From Punica granatum (taxonomy: Eukaryota; Streptophyta; Magnoliopsida; Myrtales; Lythraceae): a stretch of 64,000 nt of DNA. Below the pieces are notes generated by a model. The model saw only the letters and a list, made by a program, of their open reading frames with translations. It did no database searches and was not told the origin of the DNA. The position numbers were made by a program, and so were the translations under genes. Of the stretch, positions 34,137-46,532 are shown piece after piece. How positions within the stretch are numbered: the first letter of the stretch is position 1; each line of letters opens with the position of its first letter. The stretch is taken from assembly GCF_007655135.1 (NCBI RefSeq), contig NC_045132.1:22996354-23060353 (forward strand), given 5' to 3'.

Positions 34137-35717
34137 TCACAGGTTCGATCTGGGCTGCACGGTCACGGGCAGCCCGTACTTCATGTAGAGTGTGGTGGTC
34201 ATCTTTGGGATTGCACAGGAGCCCTTGGCCACCCTGATGGAGTACCTTAGGAGCACCGAGGCCGCCACCATCTTCATTTGCATGTACGCGAACTTCTTCC
34301 CGATGCACAGCCTCGGCCCCGCGTTGAACACCGCGTACTTGAACGGGCTCTCGCCCACAAACTCCCCATCTCTCATCCACCTCTCCGGCTTGAACTCCAA
34401 GCAGTCCTTCCCCCATAGGTTCTCCATCCTCGCCATTGAGAAGATGCAATACAGAACCCGGGCGCCCTTCTTCACGACTGCACCATCCGGAAGCACGTCG
34501 TCCTCCAACACCTCCTTTATCTCCATCGGAACGGCAGGGTACAGCCTCAGGGACTCGGACAATGCCGCTTGCAAGTAAACCATCTTGTTCAATTCTTGTG
34601 TCGTAAAGACCACTTCCTCCGACGATGATTTTTCTTTGTTTGCAGTCCCACGGAGGGATAGGATCTCCTGGAGCTCATGCAGGATCCTAGACTCGACATC
34701 TGGGTGTTCATAGACTAGCCAGAAGAACCACACCAGAGCGACAGAGCTCGTGTCCCGCCCTGCAAGTATGAAACTCACGCAGAAATCCATAAGGAACCTG
34801 TCGGAGAAGTTATCTGGCCGTTCCATGAGCCTGGACAGGAGGTCAGAGCGGTCGCGCAAGCTCCCGAGCTTGGTCCTTTCGGCCCGTCGGTCTTGGACTG
34901 TCTTGTGAGCAAATTCATGCACAACCTTAAGGGCTTTCTTGAGCCGCCCCTCGTACCCTAGCCCGAAGTATCTCATGGGCTTCCATACAAATGGAGGCAG
35001 CAGGAATCGAAATAGGGTCAACTCTGTGGCCATTTCGAAGGCGGTGGCAAAGGGGACGTCGGGCAGTTCCAGTGCGAGGCAGCCTGGGTCCACTCCAAAA
35101 GCTGCCGTACAAATATTATCGAACGTGAACCGCAGCAACAAATCCTGAAAATCGATCTGGTCCCCCGTGCCCGCAAGCTTCTCTAGGAGCTTCAATAGCT
35201 TCTGGTGTACTAGCTCCTGCATTGTCCGGTACGAGTGGTCCACGAACCGGGCCGAGTGCATCTCGGAGGTGGCGAGCCTCCTCTGCTCCCTCCATGGGAC
35301 CTCATCCACGTTAAATATCCCACCCCCAAGCAGGTCCCGAAACCGGTCCCTGTAGTACTGGCCCTTGGGGAAGTTGTGGAACCTAGTCTTGAGCATGTAC
35401 TCGATGTTGACGGAATTGCAGGTTACAATTCCATAAGCGCCACCGAACCACATCCCTCTATACGGGAACGTGCCGCCAGACCCGATCAGGGCCTGAGTGG
35501 ACCAGTCGTAGATCTTCTCCGGTTTAGAAGGCACCGAAGGCAGTATCCCGAAGACAGGCCACACCATGGGCCGCCGGCCCTTGCTCATGAACTTCTCGAC
35601 CGCGCAGCTGAACACGAATAAGCCCAACAAGGCCAGGATCACGTCCAGCAACGATATGTAGCCATACATTTTGGTCACCCAATCTAATACCCTGGAGAAA
35701 TCGAATAGCGACCTCAT
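34137..35717 (-). CDS. CYP86: Cytochrome P450, CYP86 family (CYP86B/C-like), 526 aa, intron-less
   Basis: A single open frame on the minus strand. The N-terminus has an ER anchor (ISLLDVILALLGLFVFSC). Conserved P450 elements in order: the I-helix AGRDTSS, the K-helix ESLR, FKPERW, and the heme loop FNAGPRLCIG with ligand Cys471. Motifs such as GIFNVDEVPW and FTFDNICTAAFG are typical of clan 86. Known CYP86 enzymes omega-hydroxylate fatty acids or acyl chains for cutin and suberin at the ER. The length is a little short of CYP86B1. The start at 35717 is chosen because a TATA box (35765-35773) leaves room for only a short leader; Met17 is an alternative. No lesion. The subfamily call is tentative. 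Confidence 0.92.
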   Translation of the reverse strand: MRSLFDFSRVLDWVTKMYGYISLLDVILALLGLFVFSCAVEKFMSKGRRPMVWPVFGILPSVPSKPEKIYDWSTQALIGSGGTFPYRGMWFGGAYGIVTCNSVNIEYMLKTRFHNFPKGQYYRDRFRDLLGGGIFNVDEVPWREQRRLATSEMHSARFVDHSYRTMQELVHQKLLKLLEKLAGTGDQIDFQDLLLRFTFDNICTAAFGVDPGCLALELPDVPFATAFEMATELTLFRFLLPPFVWKPMRYFGLGYEGRLKKALKVVHEFAHKTVQDRRAERTKLGSLRDRSDLLSRLMERPDNFSDRFLMDFCVSFILAGRDTSSVALVWFFWLVYEHPDVESRILHELQEILSLRGTANKEKSSSEEVVFTTQELNKMVYLQAALSESLRLYPAVPMEIKEVLEDDVLPDGAVVKKGARVLYCIFSMARMENLWGKDCLEFKPERWMRDGEFVGESPFKYAVFNAGPRLCIGKKFAYMQMKMVAASVLLRYSIRVAKGSCAIPKMTTTLYMKYGLPVTVQPRSNL

Positions 35718-35764
35718 CTGTCGACTCTCTTAATTTCTTTCTGGCCTCGAGGTTGGGTTTGTAA

Positions 35765-35773
35765 TTATTTATA
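35765..35773 (-). promoter_or_regulatory. TATA box of the CYP86 gene
   Basis: TATAAATAA on the minus strand, about 48 bp upstream of the ATG at 35717. Confidence 0.6.
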
Positions 35774-37540
35774 TGATCGACCGAGACAGTACTGATGAAG
35801 AAGGTCAGGGACTTGCACCAGATATACAGAGTGTGATGGGGTCTATCGATATTTATTAGGATCAAATTGGTGATCCGAGAAGGGGTTGAAGAGAAGTAAT
35901 TGTGGATGACAAGTGTTAGGTGATATCAACTTCTCTGAGAACCAAAAATAATTACAGTTTATTAATATGATCAACATATAATATTTACATAATATATGTA
36001 TGTAGTATGTTAACACTGCTTTGAGATAAATTTCTCGTTTTTCTCCTATATCCTCAATCGTTAATTATACGGCCACAAATTAAAATGCAAGGGGACATGA
36101 TTCCGTTTGTAGATCAAATTGAGGTGACATGCACCTCGTATGATGAAGACATTGGTTATCCACAAGCAAAGTTCTCTTCTACGTACATCTGTGTTTGTAG
36201 TTAACAATAATTTAATTTAGAGAAAACAATGAACGCCGGGGAAAAAAAAAGCTTTTGTTTGATCCGTTTCATAATTCGACAAGAACATGGGACCGTGTGA
36301 TCCACTTCTTGTTCGTTCATTGTCCAGAAGATATTAAATCTACAAATTGGATTTACGTCCTCGGCCGCTCGTGAAATTAGAATGAGATGGAAAAAAGGAA
36401 ATCAAGATCTTATATATCGTTAAAATAATGAAACCTCTTAATTTCGAGTCAAGAATATCGTTACTGTGCTGAACTCTCTTTACTCAATTAGTCCACGAGA
36501 TTAGTCTTGCAGTTGGGCAAATTAATGAATTTGATGATGTGATTAGGTTTCGAACAAACCCAGTTGTCCCCGCCCGTTGGCAATTAATGACACCGATATA
36601 TATTTTACATTGGGTTGAGCGAAATGTCTCTCTTACGGTCAGACTTCTTGCTACTTACAAGAACTTCTTACTTTCCCAATTACCAATAAGAAAAAACAGA
36701 TTTGAAGATTTGCAGAATAAAGCCATAGTCAATTCCAATTCTAGCAAAATGTGTCAGCCAATGCTGATGTTGGCGGATATACTGATGATGATGGTTAGAC
36801 TTTAGAAACGAAATGAGAGTTAATCACATTGCTTAATTTGGAAATACGTAGACACTAGACATTAGGGTTTCGCTTCAGTTGATAGAGATCGGTTACGTGC
36901 ACTGTTTCCCCCGTGCTACAATTAGAGTGCCCAAGAATCATTATTGCGATATTACCTGACTGCATCACGACTATTTTTTAATGTAGTGCTAATTAGTAGC
37001 TATTTTCGAGTCATATGAGTGACACACGAGGACCTTTCGCGAATCGGTTGGGTCGCATGAAATGCCAGCCATGTCATCCAGTGGAGACCAAGCTGAGGAC
37101 GATTCGCATGCACGCCATGGTCCTGTCGTCTAAGGGACGTTGCTATAATGGCTGCTCATTCACTATTACTATAAATGAGAATAGGAAAAATTCATTAGGA
37201 AAAAAAATTAAAAAAAATAAAAAAACAATGCATTTAATTCCAAATCGATCCATGCATGATTAATGCAATGGATCCCCTCGCTGAGTAATTTGTGGACTCC
37301 ACGCCGTCCGCAACTTGCAATAATTTCTACTGCCGAAAAAAAAAATTGCAATTTCTGGCCAGCATGCATTTCTTCTTTTTCAGCAAATGAGTCTCATGAG
37401 CTTAAAAGGAAGCGGGAGAAGGAGAATTAATCCTTTGTTTAGGTTTCACTTAGGTAAGAAGAAAAAAGTAAATGGAGTGAATTAATTTTGTTCATTATTT
37501 AGGATCAGAATGATAAAGGAAAGGAAGAGAAAAAAATATA
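35774..37540. other. Intergenic DNA upstream of the CYP86 gene
   Basis: No supported gene. Reading frames at 36539-36805 and 37015-37263 show no domain and no coding-like composition. Confidence 0.5.
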
Positions 37541-38760
37541 AAAAACTACACATATAGTCATCTACCTTTACTTACTTTTCTATTTTCATCATTTTCTATT
37601 TTCATTTCTATTTTCGTCCTATACCATTCATTGCTTATCTCTTTTCATCCTTCCGTTAACGATTCCGTTAAAAATGCAGAGTTGGATCCTTGTGGATGCA
37701 ACATAAATGACACATCAACAAATTTTTATTTATTGAAAATAAAAATCCTAAAAGGTTAAAAATTAAAGACAAAAAATAGAGAGACTTGAAGAACGAAGAA
37801 GAACATGGACAACATCACAATGTTACTTCTTTCTCTTCCTCCCGGAACCAAGCAAAGTAACAAACGAATCCAACTTTACTACTTTCGCCTTGGCTCTCCA
37901 TTGTTTATCATCTAAGATCTAACACAGAATGATCGAAAATTTACAAAATTCATATTGAAAAAATGCCAAAATTGATAAATAATAAGGGAGAAGTTATTAC
38001 ATAAAAGTGAACGAGGTGAATATGATAAAGACTGAATAGAGGGTGTAGATTTGAATTTTACAATTGGACAAATCTTCTTGGAATTGATTCACCTATGGAA
38101 TGAATATGCTTTAAAAGCCAATATGCTTCAATGAAATGACACTAAGCAATGAAATGAGAATATTGAAGCGAAATTGGAGATTTGCATGATTAAATTAGGT
38201 TTTTGTTAATTTGATAAGTGTGTGAATTGATTTTAATGAGACTTTTCTTTGATTTGGGAAATTAATTTGCTTAAACTCAGTGACAAAGAGGAAGAGTTGT
38301 TGTTCATAATATTCTTTTTTTCTTTATTCATCAATCTTTGTGTATCGATTTCTTTTCTTTTCGAACTTTCATTTTTTTATTTGATAACCTTTTCTTATAT
38401 TTTAGAATTAACATAAATTCTTTACAGAGATGAAATATCATGAGTTAAGCTGCTAGTTTTTCCAGGATCACACCTCGTCTATCTACCAAAAAAAAAGAAA
38501 AAAAGAAGCTATATTTGAACCAGTTTCACTCTAACACTACCAATTGCTCGATCTGGTTAAAGTGGAGCAAATCAAAGTATCTGATGTGTCAGTGATGGAG
38601 AACACAAGGGAAGCCAACTCAACAAAGTTAATGGAGAAGTTAACATAATGATGATTATAGAAAAGTAATGTAAGATATAGGACGAAAATAGAAAAGAAAA
38701 TAGGAAAAAGACGAAAGTGAAAAAGTCAGTAAAAATATAAGATTAAATGTGTAATTTTTA
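37541..38760. mobile_element. Candidate non-autonomous element with inverted ends, about 1.2 kb
   Basis: The left end (AAAAACTACACATATAGTC, later CTATTTTCGTCCTATA) and the right end read in reverse (TAAAAATTACACATTTAATC, later CTATTTTCGTCCTATA) form imperfect inverted repeats of about 100 bp. The interior has no transposase and no clear gene. A target duplication could not be assigned because the flanks are A-rich. Confidence 0.5.
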
Positions 38761-39015
38761 AAAAAAGTTATTTACCCCAATCAATTGTATATTAATTATG
38801 TATTTTTTTTTTATAATTTAGTCTTTAATATTAAATGGGACATTAATCATCAAGTTTACAACATTTCAATTGATCATTTTTCCTCTAAATTCCCCTAGTT
38901 TGAGGGTCAATTAAAATTTGAAGAGTCTATACGGCAGATGAATCCATTCATTCTCTCCCTTCCTTAATATTTTTCAATTACAAAGGAGACACATGAGTCA
39001 GTTTAAAGAATTGGA

Positions 39016-39113
39016 GTTCTAAATAAGGAGGTATAGATATTTCCACCGACGAGAATCGAACATTAAACCTCTTAATGATTTCCAAGCGAAAACGTGTGTT
39101 GTAGCACTGCCCC
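39016..39113 (-). mobile_element. SINE-like element, family 2
   Basis: On the minus strand a B-box-like GTTCGATTC and the conserved block AAATCATTAAGAGGTTTAA are present, with a tail containing CCTTATTTAG. Confidence 0.5.
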
Positions 39114-39292
39114 ATTTTCTTCCCTTAAATTTTATAATGTCAAATAAGAGATTCGGAACCCCCTTCTTCCCCCTTCCTTTCCCATTTCTATCTAATCCTA
39201 ACAAACCAAGAGTAACGAGAATCATATTGATGAAAATTGAATTAATAATCTCTTTTTTCGATATGTATTCTAATATCGAGAAACTCAACAAG

Positions 39293-39440
39293 GCCTGACT
39301 AATCCGGTTTGAGTCAGGTTAGTTAACTAAGGGATTAATCTTTCACGATCAAGGATTTTTTTTCATTCACAATACTCGAATCTAAAACCTTACTTAAAGG
39401 GAACAAGCATCAAACTGCTTGGACTTACTAAGGCGGTGCC
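39293..39440 (-). mobile_element. SINE-like element, family 1, copy S6
   Basis: Minus strand: AGTTTGATGCTTGTTCC, TTTAAGTAAGGTTTTAGATTC, then GTGAATG and CCGGATTAGTCAGG, as in the other family 1 copies. Confidence 0.6.
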
Positions 39441-39626
39441 ATTGTATCAACTCCATTTCCCTATTATAGGCTAATTTTGTAAATATGGCATGTTAATAAT
39501 TCAGTCTCAATAAATGAATGGAGAATATCTCGTAATCTCACCAATAAAGGGAAAAATGCATATATACATGCATGAAGACTTATAAATGCACTTTTTTAAC
39601 CATTATGCAAAAGAATAAACACATTA

Positions 39627-39812
39627 AACCAACCTGAATTGGTTCAAGAAGTTTGACGCTTGTTCCGCTTAAGCAAGGTTTTGAGTTCGAGTTGTTGTGA
39701 ATGTAGAAAATCCATGTTATGAGAGTTTTACCCTTAGTAGGTTTACCCGGCTCAATTGGATTAGTCGGGGCTCAATTGAGATTCCGAATATCAGGGTTCA
39801 CATCGAAAAATA
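39627..39812 (+). mobile_element. SINE-like element, family 1, copy S2 (best-preserved Pol III boxes)
   Basis: An A-box-like TGGTTCAAGAAG (39640-39651) and a B-box-like GTTCGAGTT (39685-39693) are spaced as in tRNA-derived SINEs. The body contains GAAAATCCATGTTATGAGAG and CTCAATTGGATTAGTCGGGG, and an A-rich tail (CGAAAAATAAA) follows. Confidence 0.65.
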
Positions 39813-42089
39813 AACACATTAAATTTTCAAATACTCACGGAGTCACTTGGATACACACTTATAAGTTCAATATTATCAATATCCATAATGAGATGGTCAA
39901 ATTATTGTATGCCAATACGGAAAAGTCGTATATTCTAATTAGAAATTGTCCCAAAAGGTTCATAATTCGTCATATTCATGATTATGCGGAAGATTTTCTA
40001 CAGTGTTACACACACATGGATTCACTCGATGTCCCATGAGATGCACTATGACTGGATGAACATCGGCATTCTATGGTGCATGGTAGCTATGTCAATTTAA
40101 CACTGCGTGATGAACGGCCCAACAATGAGTAGTTAATGGAGATATTCTCTGTGCGACTTTACGAAAATAAATTAATATTGATGAAATAGGCGAACCAAAT
40201 GCAGTTAGAAGTATAAAACTAAAGAATTTTGCCAAAAAAGGATTTAGTTGTTGGAACTTGGAAGGTCAATCTACATTTATATATATATATAATGCATGCA
40301 TTGATTATCTTGGGACATTGGTAGTTCAAAAGTAATTAATAAGTTTATGAAATATAAAATTGAAAAATATACAAATTCGTGAAGGAAAAGAAAAACATGG
40401 TACAACTAATATATAAAATTTGTATTATTTCTTCAAAAGTGGTACAAAAAGTCTTACTAAAGGGAATTAAACCAAGAAATATCTCTTCATTTCAAAATTT
40501 CTAATCTCGATTACAAGAGAGACACATAGACTTAATACTATGAATCTTCATTTCAAGTTAAGAGATGAGTATCATTTCACAAAGTTAGTTTCTAATAGTT
40601 AGGGAAATATTGAGGAAAAATATTATAAATATGTAGAAAAATCTTTCACTAAATTACGAAAAATATCAACTTTTTTGTAAATTAAAAAAATAACATATAA
40701 ATTTTCTTAAAGTGCCAAGGCAATGTTGTAAGCCTCCCAATCCATCACTGATTTTATCAATCAAGAGATCGATAGGATTTAAAGCCCATATTTTATTAGT
40801 TGGAAAAAACATTATTACTTGGTCAAGTTTGCAAGTCAGTCAATTAATTGGCAAGAACAAATGTTACATATTAAGAAGAAAAGATTGCATTATAAAAAAA
40901 CAATCCCCAAAAAAATATTAAAAAACATATATTTTTTAAAAATGAAAACTAAAAAATGTATAACATGGATAACTTTTTTTTCCTAAAAAAATGACAAATA
41001 TAGACCTAGCTATGCTGACGAATCCGTTGGAAGTTGAAAAAAGATCCATTCCCCATGAGGAATCATTGGTAACTGCGTAAACGAACTGCTCCTGTGAGTA
41101 TGCGAAAATTTTAATAGATTATATCTTATACTAACAGTGTATGAAAAAAAAATCAATAAAAATTTTTAATGAAAAATAATTATGACAATTATTCAAATTA
41201 TTAGCATAAATTCATTTATTTCATACAATTTAATTGGTACTTCCTTATGTTACGTAACGGGGTAGGATCACCCAATAACTTTTTTTATGAGATTAGAAAT
41301 AGAAAAGGGTAGTGGCAATTGATCTATTTTGCCTTTCTACATTCATTAATTCAGATTTTATCTGTTTCTTCAACTTGCACTATATATATGTGTGTATGTA
41401 TATCATAGTAATTATCAGAATATTTGTGGGGCATCAAATTTCGACATAAAATTTAACCTGCCAGAAGAGGAGGACATACATGAAAGAGAACCATGCAATA
41501 TTTGCAAAAGTAAAGGGTAGGAACAATAAGCAATGCATAGTTCCTCCTTCGTAAAATAAATTCCTCGACATGCACGTGTGTCCGATCGTTATTATCTTGG
41601 TCTACATATATCGTCTGCCTAGATACTGCTCTCTTTTTCCATTCGACAATGGTATCGTCTCGTCTCATCATTAAGACCCAATATAGCAAGAGATACATAT
41701 TAACCCCAAAATTATAAATAAAAAATGAAAACCATTATAAAAATATTTCTGATCCGAGAGGAGAAAAGACAACATGATGCCCGATATTGAACAAAAGCAG
41801 AAATCGGTAGATATGGCAGAAAATCGTACATTAAATCAAATATAGAGTGGAAAAGAACGATGACTGTCATCATTGGTATTGAATATATGGAAGCCATACA
41901 ACTAATGGAGCAGGGGCGAGCAGGAAACGTTGTCATCAGCCTTTTCCCTAAAATTAGTCTTCGTTTGCACATGAATAGTAAATTTTTAATCCATAAAAAA
42001 TTGGTAAAATTCATTTCTTAACAGCGCAATTTATCAAACATTCCATTTCTCACGATTAGATGAAAATCTTCCTAATGTTTGGTTTACTG

Positions 42090-42180
42090 GAGAGGACCAC
42101 GATTCTAATACATTGACACAGAAATCATAACCTCTTGGTTACCGAGCGAAAATGTACATTATTGTACCACACTCTCTTTG
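42090..42180 (-). mobile_element. SINE-like element, family 2
   Basis: Minus strand: GTACAATAATGTACATTTTC, then CGGTAACCAAGAGGTTATG, matching the order in the 33068-33193 copy. The box motifs are eroded. Confidence 0.4.
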
Positions 42181-43451
42181 ATAATTCGAAACATATTTGT
42201 TCATAACAAATTGCATCTCTATATTCAATAGAAAGGGCATATATGGAAGGAAAATATGGGACTAATTTTTTTCCTAAATTTTCTAATTTGTAATAATATA
42301 TATGAGAATTATTATATATATATATAAAGAAGATTTCATCTCTTTCATTGTACTAAATTTTCATCTTTAATATAGAAAATAACAACATGTCTTGTATTTT
42401 AGGAATATATATATATACATAAAAAAAAAACCATCTCTTTAACTTCCATTATTGTATCCTCGTTATTATGAGATTGCATGCCAAGAAATCTTTGCATTCG
42501 ACGACGTGTCATTATCATCCTAAAAATAAGTCCTACTCTGTACACCCATTCAATAAATGATGTGGACAAAAAACTAGGAAAAGTAATTATTCGAACTTCG
42601 AATATGAGAATTTTGAATAGAGTGGGACTATTTCTTCGTTCCAATTTTAAGTGATTAAACGAGAACACCCTCGAATTATTATCTTTTATCTTTCCCTCCT
42701 ACCAGGCTACCACTATCCATTTCATTTTCCCACCCTCCCCCAAAATTGGTGTCCCTGGCCCTCTCAATACGTACAAAATTATATTTCCTGCCACATATAT
42801 ACATAAATACTTTTTTAAAAAGATATCCATGGAGTTCGCTTTACCAGATTTTTCTAGAGAAAAAATGGAATATTGTTTTTGAAACGATAAAAACTATGCA
42901 AATGATTAATACCTTTTACTTTCTTCAACTATCAGTGGCTGCTAATGACTCAAGCAAGATTGTTAGTCCTTAAGCTTCAAGGAAATGATCCAATATCAGT
43001 GGTTGTTAATGATTTTTCTTTTTTCCTAAAATATTTTCGACCGCGTTCTGTAAAAACAAGTCATATCCCATGGGAAGAAATATTTTGGAACCGATTGGAT
43101 ATGCGATAAGGACAGGGATATGGATTTCCAGAGCTAATGAATGGAAGCTGGGCTCTGCTGGCCCATTACCTGGGGGAACGTCGTAGCATAAAAAAGCCCA
43201 GGGGCAGCCTTTAAGAAGCCTATTGGTTCTTATTGATCATGGATGATGGTTCAAAGGAATTACAAAACTTCAATAATGCAACCGTAACTAGCAACCAACC
43301 CGTGATATGCGCTCTTCGCATCGAGAAGGCTAGAAGTTCCATCTAAGGCTGCCGAAAGTTTGAGACATCGAAAGGGTTGGAAGTTCCATCTAAGGCTCTA
43401 CAAAACTCGAGAATGACGGTCATCTTGGAGGGTTGACATAGAGAGAGACCC

Positions 43452-43463
43452 AAAAAAAAAAAA
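43452..43463 (-). terminator. Pol III terminator of the tRNA-Thr gene
   Basis: Twelve A on + (a T-run on the transcribed minus strand), 31 nt past the tRNA 3' end. Confidence 0.7.
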
Positions 43464-43494
43464 GATAAAAAGATAATGACAGAGAGGCATAAGA

Positions 43495-43566
43495 TGCCCC
43501 CACGCAGGATCGAACTACGGACCTTCAGTTTACAAGACTGACGCTCTACCACTGAGCTATAGGGGC
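43495..43566 (-). tRNA. trnT-UGU: tRNA-Thr (anticodon UGU)
   Basis: A 72-nt cloverleaf on the minus strand. The acceptor stem GCCCCTA pairs with TGGGGGC (one G-U). The D arm is GCTC/GAGC. The anticodon stem TCAGT/ACTGA holds the loop CTTGTAA with anticodon TGT. The T arm CGTAG/CTGCG has loop TTCGATC, with discriminator A. The internal A and B boxes are intact (TAGCTCAGTGG and GTTCGATCC). It reads threonine ACA codons in cytosolic translation. The sequence differs from plastid trnT genes, so it is a nuclear gene. Confidence 0.95.
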
Positions 43567-45470
43567 TTCTGACAGAATCTGGATATCTGTGATTTCTCTA
43601 ATCGAATAATCAACATATATTTAAGTCCAAAGGCCCATTGATCGGCAGCTTAATTAACAACCGATACTATATATATATATATATATATGTGTATGTATGT
43701 ATGCACATATCATGTAACACATACAACAGACAGACTCATACATAAACCTGCTTAGTGCCGGAATGATGAGCCCATACTCAAATTAGATCCTAGTGTAGCC
43801 ACATATGACTTGAACTGGACATTTCCACATCGATGTATGGTTACATTCATGGAAGTTTGCTACTCCAACCCCTTTTGCTTAAAAAAAATTAAAAAAAACA
43901 AAAACAAAGAAAGAGACGCACACATAAAGAAACTCGGTGATCAGTCTCAAATGAATTTGTATGTTAGATATTGATTTGGTGGTCGAGACAGAAAGCCTCT
44001 CTATATGTTGCTTCCAAGTTTAAAGAAGTAATATTTACGTTTCTAATGAAAAATATCACTTGGACTATCGACTACATGAAGTATATGTATGGATTTCCGG
44101 TATGCATTATGATATCCAAAAGCACAACGAGCTCCAATTAATTCAGTTCGAGTGGAATTGACTTACTAAGAGGTCAGTAAAACTTTTCAAATATGAATTT
44201 CTCCATTTATAAGACTCGGATCCGAAGGAACACATATATCGAACTATTTGAACCAATTAGTATTGGTGAAGTATATATCTAGATTTATTATAGATATACA
44301 GCTCGATTGCCTCAGATAATCATATCTATGCATGGCTGCATATATATGGAGTGTGAAAGCATGAAATTTCGGCACAATTATATATATAAGCGAATTTGTT
44401 CACACCCGCTTATAAATATATATCCTGGTCAAATACTGAAATTAAAAGGTGGCTACAAGAATTGGTAGGTGAAGGTATTATCACATTTTCATGGCATATT
44501 TTTATCAAGTGGAGGAGTCAAATTTATTTAAATTAATCATGAGTCGGGTCATATCACACTAATAAGCAACGTCAAGAAACTCTTGAATTAAACTTGTGAC
44601 TAATGATGAAAGCTGGAGTAGGAGCCAGCTAGGAGCTATGCAGGAAATCACTTAAAGAAATCATATGCACATTTCATCAACAAACAGTACAATCGAATTA
44701 TTGATCGGTCGACTATGCAATTTACTTTACTATGACGACGGTCTATCTGAAGATTTTAAATAGTTATATTCTTCTAATAAAAATCTTAAGAGAGTGAAGT
44801 GGCCACTTCATCCGATCTCATGCACACGCTAAGTATAGTTGTACCAACTACACAAATTATAACAATCTCAATTAATATAAGTTTTCCCGGTACAAATGCT
44901 GTAATGTGTGCAAGCACGAGACAAGACCGCTGAGCCCCATGTTATCTATTTTTGTTTGGTGATGAGTCTATTTTCTGTCTCTCTTTTTTCCCCCTTAGGT
45001 CCTCCAAAAACTAATTATTATAGTAAGAACTATAATCAACCAAAAAACAAATTGTCATAAGACAACTAATTAAACTATGTTGTGATTTCACATGTATATA
45101 TGACATAATTAAGTGAAGATCAGTACGTAGTATATATCATTGGAATAGTAATCGATCAATATATATCATTAGAATAGTGCTCGATCAGTTTGTCAAGATC
45201 TGCCGATCCATGCAACCCAAGCTTCGTCATCTCCATTATCCATTGCATACATATTTTGACCGTAAGATTTCCTGGAGAATCTACTGGATGGCAAATTCAA
45301 ATGGGCAGCTAAATTAGGTTGGAAAAGGTTGATTCATTAGTTATGAGATTGCGTGATTAATTAGACATGTGACTTTAACTGTGATATGCATAAGTTTGAT
45401 TTCCCCCGGAAGATACATGCATTCACTTTACAGACTACGTCGCTTGTCAAAACCATTCGTAATGAACAGG
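43567..45470. other. AT-rich intergenic DNA
   Basis: It contains (TA)n near 43669-43688 and a SINE-like family 1 copy at 44095-44275. No gene was recognised. Confidence 0.5.
44095..44275 (-). mobile_element. SINE-like element, family 1, copy S5
   Basis: Minus strand: AATTGGTTCAAATAGTTCG (A-box region), a degenerate B-box CGGATCCGAGTC, GAGAAATTCATATTTGAAAAG and GAACTGAATTAATTGGAGC in family order. Confidence 0.55.
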
Positions 45471-45479
45471 TTAAAATTA

Positions 45480-46340
45480 GGGTAAATTGTACTGGTGGTC
45501 CAAAATATTTTACAAATGTTTCATGATTGTCCAAAAAGTTTTTTTTGCTACATGATGGTACAAAATGTTTCAAAGTTGTTTCATAATGGTACAAACCGTC
45601 AACTCGAGCTTGACGCCGTCAAGCCGACGCTGACGTGGCTACTACGTGTCACCTCCTTGCTGACGTGGCCGAAAAATTTTAAATAATTCTAAAAATTTTA
45701 AAATTTTAAAAATTTTAAAAATAATTTTAAATTTTAAAAACTTTTAAAAATAATTTTAAACTTTCAATTTAAATTTTAAATTTTAAATTTAAAATAATTT
45801 TAATATTAAATTTAAAATAATTTTAATTTTAAATTTTAAATTTTAAATTTTTAAAAATTATTTTAAATTATTTTAAAAAATAAAAAAAATCATTTAAAAA
45901 TAATTTTCAAAATTTTAAAATAATTTTTTTTTTTTTTTTCTAAATTTTTACTCTTTTTATATTTTTTATATTTTTTTAAAAAAAAATTTAAAATTTTTTA
46001 AAAAAATTTTAAAATTTTCAAAATTTTAAAATATTTTTTATTTTTTAAAAAATTTTTACTTTTTTTTGTATTTTTTTAATTATTTTTTTATATTTTTTTG
46101 GACTTTTTAAAATTTTATTTTGTCTTAAATGACGTGGCGCACTATGATTGGTTCCACGTAACAAAAGTGACACATAGGACGCGTCACGTCAGCAAAATGT
46201 TAATGGCGTCAGGACCAATTGACGGTTTGTACCATTATGAAACAACTTTGAAACATTTTGTACCATCATGTAGCGAAAAAAACTTTTTGACCATCATGAA
46301 ATATTTGTAAAATATTTTGGACCACCGGTGCAATTTATCC
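45480..46340. mobile_element. Mutator-like MITE B, 861 bp
   Basis: A perfect 9-bp duplication TTAAAATTA (45471-45479 and 46341-46349) flanks long inverted repeats of the same family as elements A and C (outer motif GGTAAATTGTACTGG). The repeats extend about 180 bp, through paired GACGTGGC/GTGACAC-type motifs. The core is the low-complexity tract listed next. Confidence 0.93.
45668..46122. repeat. Near-pure A/T core with reiterated ATTTTAAA motifs
   Basis: About 450 bp with very few G or C. It is built of overlapping ATTTTAAA-type near-palindromes and T- or A-runs, able to form many hairpins. It occupies the centre of MITE B and is absent from A, C and D. Confidence 0.85.
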
Positions 46341-46447
46341 TTAAAATTAACCAAAATTGATTTTCTTTTTTTTTTTGGTGTGAATCAAACTTGATTTATT
46401 ACTAGCTCTTTGGTGATAATGTTCCATAGAGCTTTCGAAGAAAGAGA

Positions 46448-46487
<40 letters not shown>

Positions 46488-46532
46488 ATGCGTGCGCGTG
46501 CATGGGGATATAAGTATATATTTATTTAATAT

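Larger units (their letters stand above)
38761..43451. other. AT-rich intergenic DNA with scattered SINE-like copies
   Basis: Apart from SINE-like copies listed separately there is no supported gene. (TA)n tracts lie near 40279-40291 and 42303-42326. Long frames such as 39719-40039 run through a SINE-like copy and are not genes. Confidence 0.5.

Noticed and set aside
34129..34449. Overlapping frames on both strands of the P450 gene
   Set aside because: They are shadows of a GC-rich, intron-less coding sequence; only the 34137-35717 frame has P450 motifs.
39719..40039. Plus frame of 106 residues (GLPGSIGLVGAQLRFRI)
   Set aside because: The first part is the SINE-like copy S2; similar peptides appear by chance in other copies, as at 10026-10223.
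43321..43410. Repeated GAAGTTCCATCTAAGGCT near the tRNA gene
   Set aside because: A simple short duplication (about 43333 and 43381) with no tRNA or snoRNA features.
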